DNA of 6,960 nt from JBCCSZ01 sp039199225 (GTDB lineage: Bacteria > Bacteroidota > Bacteroidia > Chitinophagales > Saprospiraceae): assembly GCA_039199225.1 (NCBI GenBank), contig JBCCSZ010000363.1, forward strand, positions 1 to 6,960, read 5' to 3'. Each line of letters starts with the position of its first letter. Within the stretch, counting starts at the first letter, position 1. A program made the translations under genes and the position numbers. This document shows, in pieces, positions 5,681-6,960 of the stretch. The notes under the pieces are model-generated. The model did no database searches. It was not told the origin of the DNA and saw only the letters and a program-made list of their open reading frames with translations.

Positions 5681-6811
5681 ATGATTTCTGCTATTCTGGA
5701 CGTATTGGTGTTATTCGGAATTACCTTGAGCTTCTTCCTGGTTGCATTGATTTTCAGCTCCAAGTCTTTTAGAAGTGATGTACACAAATATTTTGCACTC
5801 ACCATTGTCTCCCTGAGCTTTTGCCTTACCTATACTTATTTCGATGACCTCGTTCCCGCCAGTGGTATCCTTGAAATCATCAGCTGGGACTTTCTATTTC
5901 CCTTCGCCTTTGTGATGTATTGTCTGAAAGCCATCAAGCACCCACTGGGACAAAGTAAGCAGATTTGGCTGCTGGCCCTTCCATTCTTCCTACTCAGCAT
6001 CCTCCAAACAAGTATTTTTATCTTTGACTTTGACCTCTTTGAATGGATAACCGATGGCGATGAGGAGAAAATACAGCTACTCATTGAAATCAGGGTCTTC
6101 AGCTTTTTACCCTTTTCCGTCATTTTGATCAGCTTCGCCTATTTGAAAATCAGAAAGGCCCACAACATCTACAAGCGAGAGAAGCAGTGGCTACTGTTCA
6201 ACTGCCTGTTTTTGATATTTTACTTCCTCTGCTGGATATTTGGAGACTCTATCGAATGGCTCTTTGGCTTTGTACTCTGGCAGTATCTCCTGGCCGTTCT
6301 AGCCATTTTTCTCATTGTTGTTACCTATATCGGCATTCACCATCTCAACATCTCCGAACAAAGAAGACAAATACAGGCTATGCAAGTAATTCCCTTGCAA
6401 CCATCGACGCCCTCTGACAGTATCGCCATTCCTTCGGGCGTCAAACAGGCGATGGTTTCTCAAAAGATGGAAGACCGCATCCAAAAGCTGAACACCATTA
6501 TGGCCGAAGACAGCCTTTATCAAAATCCCAACTTGACACGCACCATTGTCGCCAAAAGCCTAGGTATCAGTGAAGGCTACCTGAGCGAGCTGTTGAAGAG
6601 CAGGTTACATACAAACTTTAATGACTATGTAAACGAATTCCGTGTCAAGCGAGTCATTGAAATGTTTCACGATCGCCAATTCGACCTCTTTTCCATCGAA
6701 GCCATTGGATTTGAAGCAGGTTTCAAGACCAAAAGTGTGTTTTACAATGCTTTTAAAAAAGTAACCCAAAAGACCCCAGGTGCCTACCGCAAGTGGCTGA
6801 ATGCGTCCTAA
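5681..6811 (+). CDS. Membrane-anchored AraC-family transcriptional regulator (7TM N-terminus, AraC HTH C-terminus)
   Basis: 376 residues from the ATG at 5681. An in-frame TTG at 5642 would add 13 residues but overlaps the putative control site, so I reject it. Seven hydrophobic segments lie near 3-25, 37-54, 63-83, 94-116, 138-157, 170-187 and 193-221. A polar, probably cytoplasmic linker (222-264) leads to an AraC/XylS-type DNA-binding domain at about 265-372. It has the first helix-turn-helix around 284-306 (LTRTIVAKSLGISEGYLSELL), the NFNDYVNEFRVKR connector at 312-324, and the second around 337-360 (IGFEAGFKTKSVFYNAFKK), closing with the family signature TPGAYR. Proteins of this design are frequent in Bacteroidota and are thought to sense a signal in or across the membrane and act on DNA directly. 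The signal and targets are unknown. The small membrane protein 87 bases upstream may be co-transcribed with it. No hairpin terminator is visible after the stop. Confidence 0.93.
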   Translation: MISAILDVLVLFGITLSFFLVALIFSSKSFRSDVHKYFALTIVSLSFCLTYTYFDDLVPASGILEIISWDFLFPFAFVMYCLKAIKHPLGQSKQIWLLALPFFLLSILQTSIFIFDFDLFEWITDGDEEKIQLLIEIRVFSFLPFSVILISFAYLKIRKAHNIYKREKQWLLFNCLFLIFYFLCWIFGDSIEWLFGFVLWQYLLAVLAIFLIVVTYIGIHHLNISEQRRQIQAMQVIPLQPSTPSDSIAIPSGVKQAMVSQKMEDRIQKLNTIMAEDSLYQNPNLTRTIVAKSLGISEGYLSELLKSRLHTNFNDYVNEFRVKRVIEMFHDRQFDLFSIEAIGFEAGFKTKSVFYNAFKKVTQKTPGAYRKWLNAS

Positions 6812-6931
6812 AATGTCAGAATATCGATAATTTCATACTTACCTACAGACCGGAACTAAAATATTCGAGGCAGATTGTCCTTTATTTGTGCAGATCATCA
6901 ACACATTGTTCCATCAACTAATTCTCATCAA

Positions 6932-6960
6932 ATGATACGTATGAAGTACCGCAAGACAGG
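6932..6960 (+). CDS. Possible start of a further plus-strand gene, cut by window edge
   Basis: ATG at 6932 opens a frame reading MIRMKYRKTG up to the edge. Several positive charges at the front would suit the n-region of a signal peptide or membrane protein, but nine codons cannot identify anything. The 120 bases before it (6812-6931) hold the palindrome TATCGATA soon after the regulator's stop and TTTATTTG, a one-mismatch -7 like element about 50 bases ahead. The call rests mainly on position and frame. Confidence 0.3.

Overview
This 6,960-base window looks like chromosomal DNA of a Bacteroidota bacterium. A Saprospiraceae-type relative (Lewinella or Haliscomenobacter kind) is my best guess. 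The grounds are two motifs of the TAnnTTTG class typical of that phylum's promoters, start codons without clear Shine-Dalgarno sequences, exported MORN-repeat proteins, and a membrane-anchored AraC-type regulator of a design common there. The species cannot be read from the sequence.

Layout. Bases 1-881 (minus strand) hold the first 293 codons of a polytopic membrane protein that runs off the left edge and resembles GT-C glycosyltransferases (family 39/83-like). It overlaps by 14 bases the end of pyrG (868-2505, minus), a complete 545-residue CTP synthase with an apparently intact active site. A 231-base divergent spacer (2506-2736) carries a good promoter element for pyrG and small palindromes. 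To its right, all genes lie on the plus strand. Two paralogous exported proteins, each made of eight exact 23-residue MORN repeats followed by one TPR-like helical hairpin, occupy 2737-3747 and 4026-5003. A strong intrinsic terminator and a phylum-type promoter sit between them, so they are probably separate transcripts. Next come a 148-residue single-pass membrane protein of unknown function (5147-5593) and a 376-residue regulator with seven membrane segments fused to a C-terminal AraC-type DNA-binding domain (5681-6811). The last 29 bases may begin another plus-strand gene.

How the parts relate. pyrG and the glycosyltransferase-like gene are very probably co-transcribed. This does not imply a shared pathway, beyond CTP synthase supplying nucleotides for envelope sugar chemistry in general. 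The two MORN-TPR proteins are a whole-gene tandem duplication: repeat n of one matches repeat n of the other, and both share a CxKKxxxC motif just before the repeats. The small membrane protein and the 7TM-AraC regulator form a plausible pair. Whether they control the MORN genes is a guess from proximity only. I see no RNA genes, CRISPR arrays, insertion sequences or phage genes. Nothing here proves a new system; the most unusual element is the MORN-TPR pair with its neighbours.
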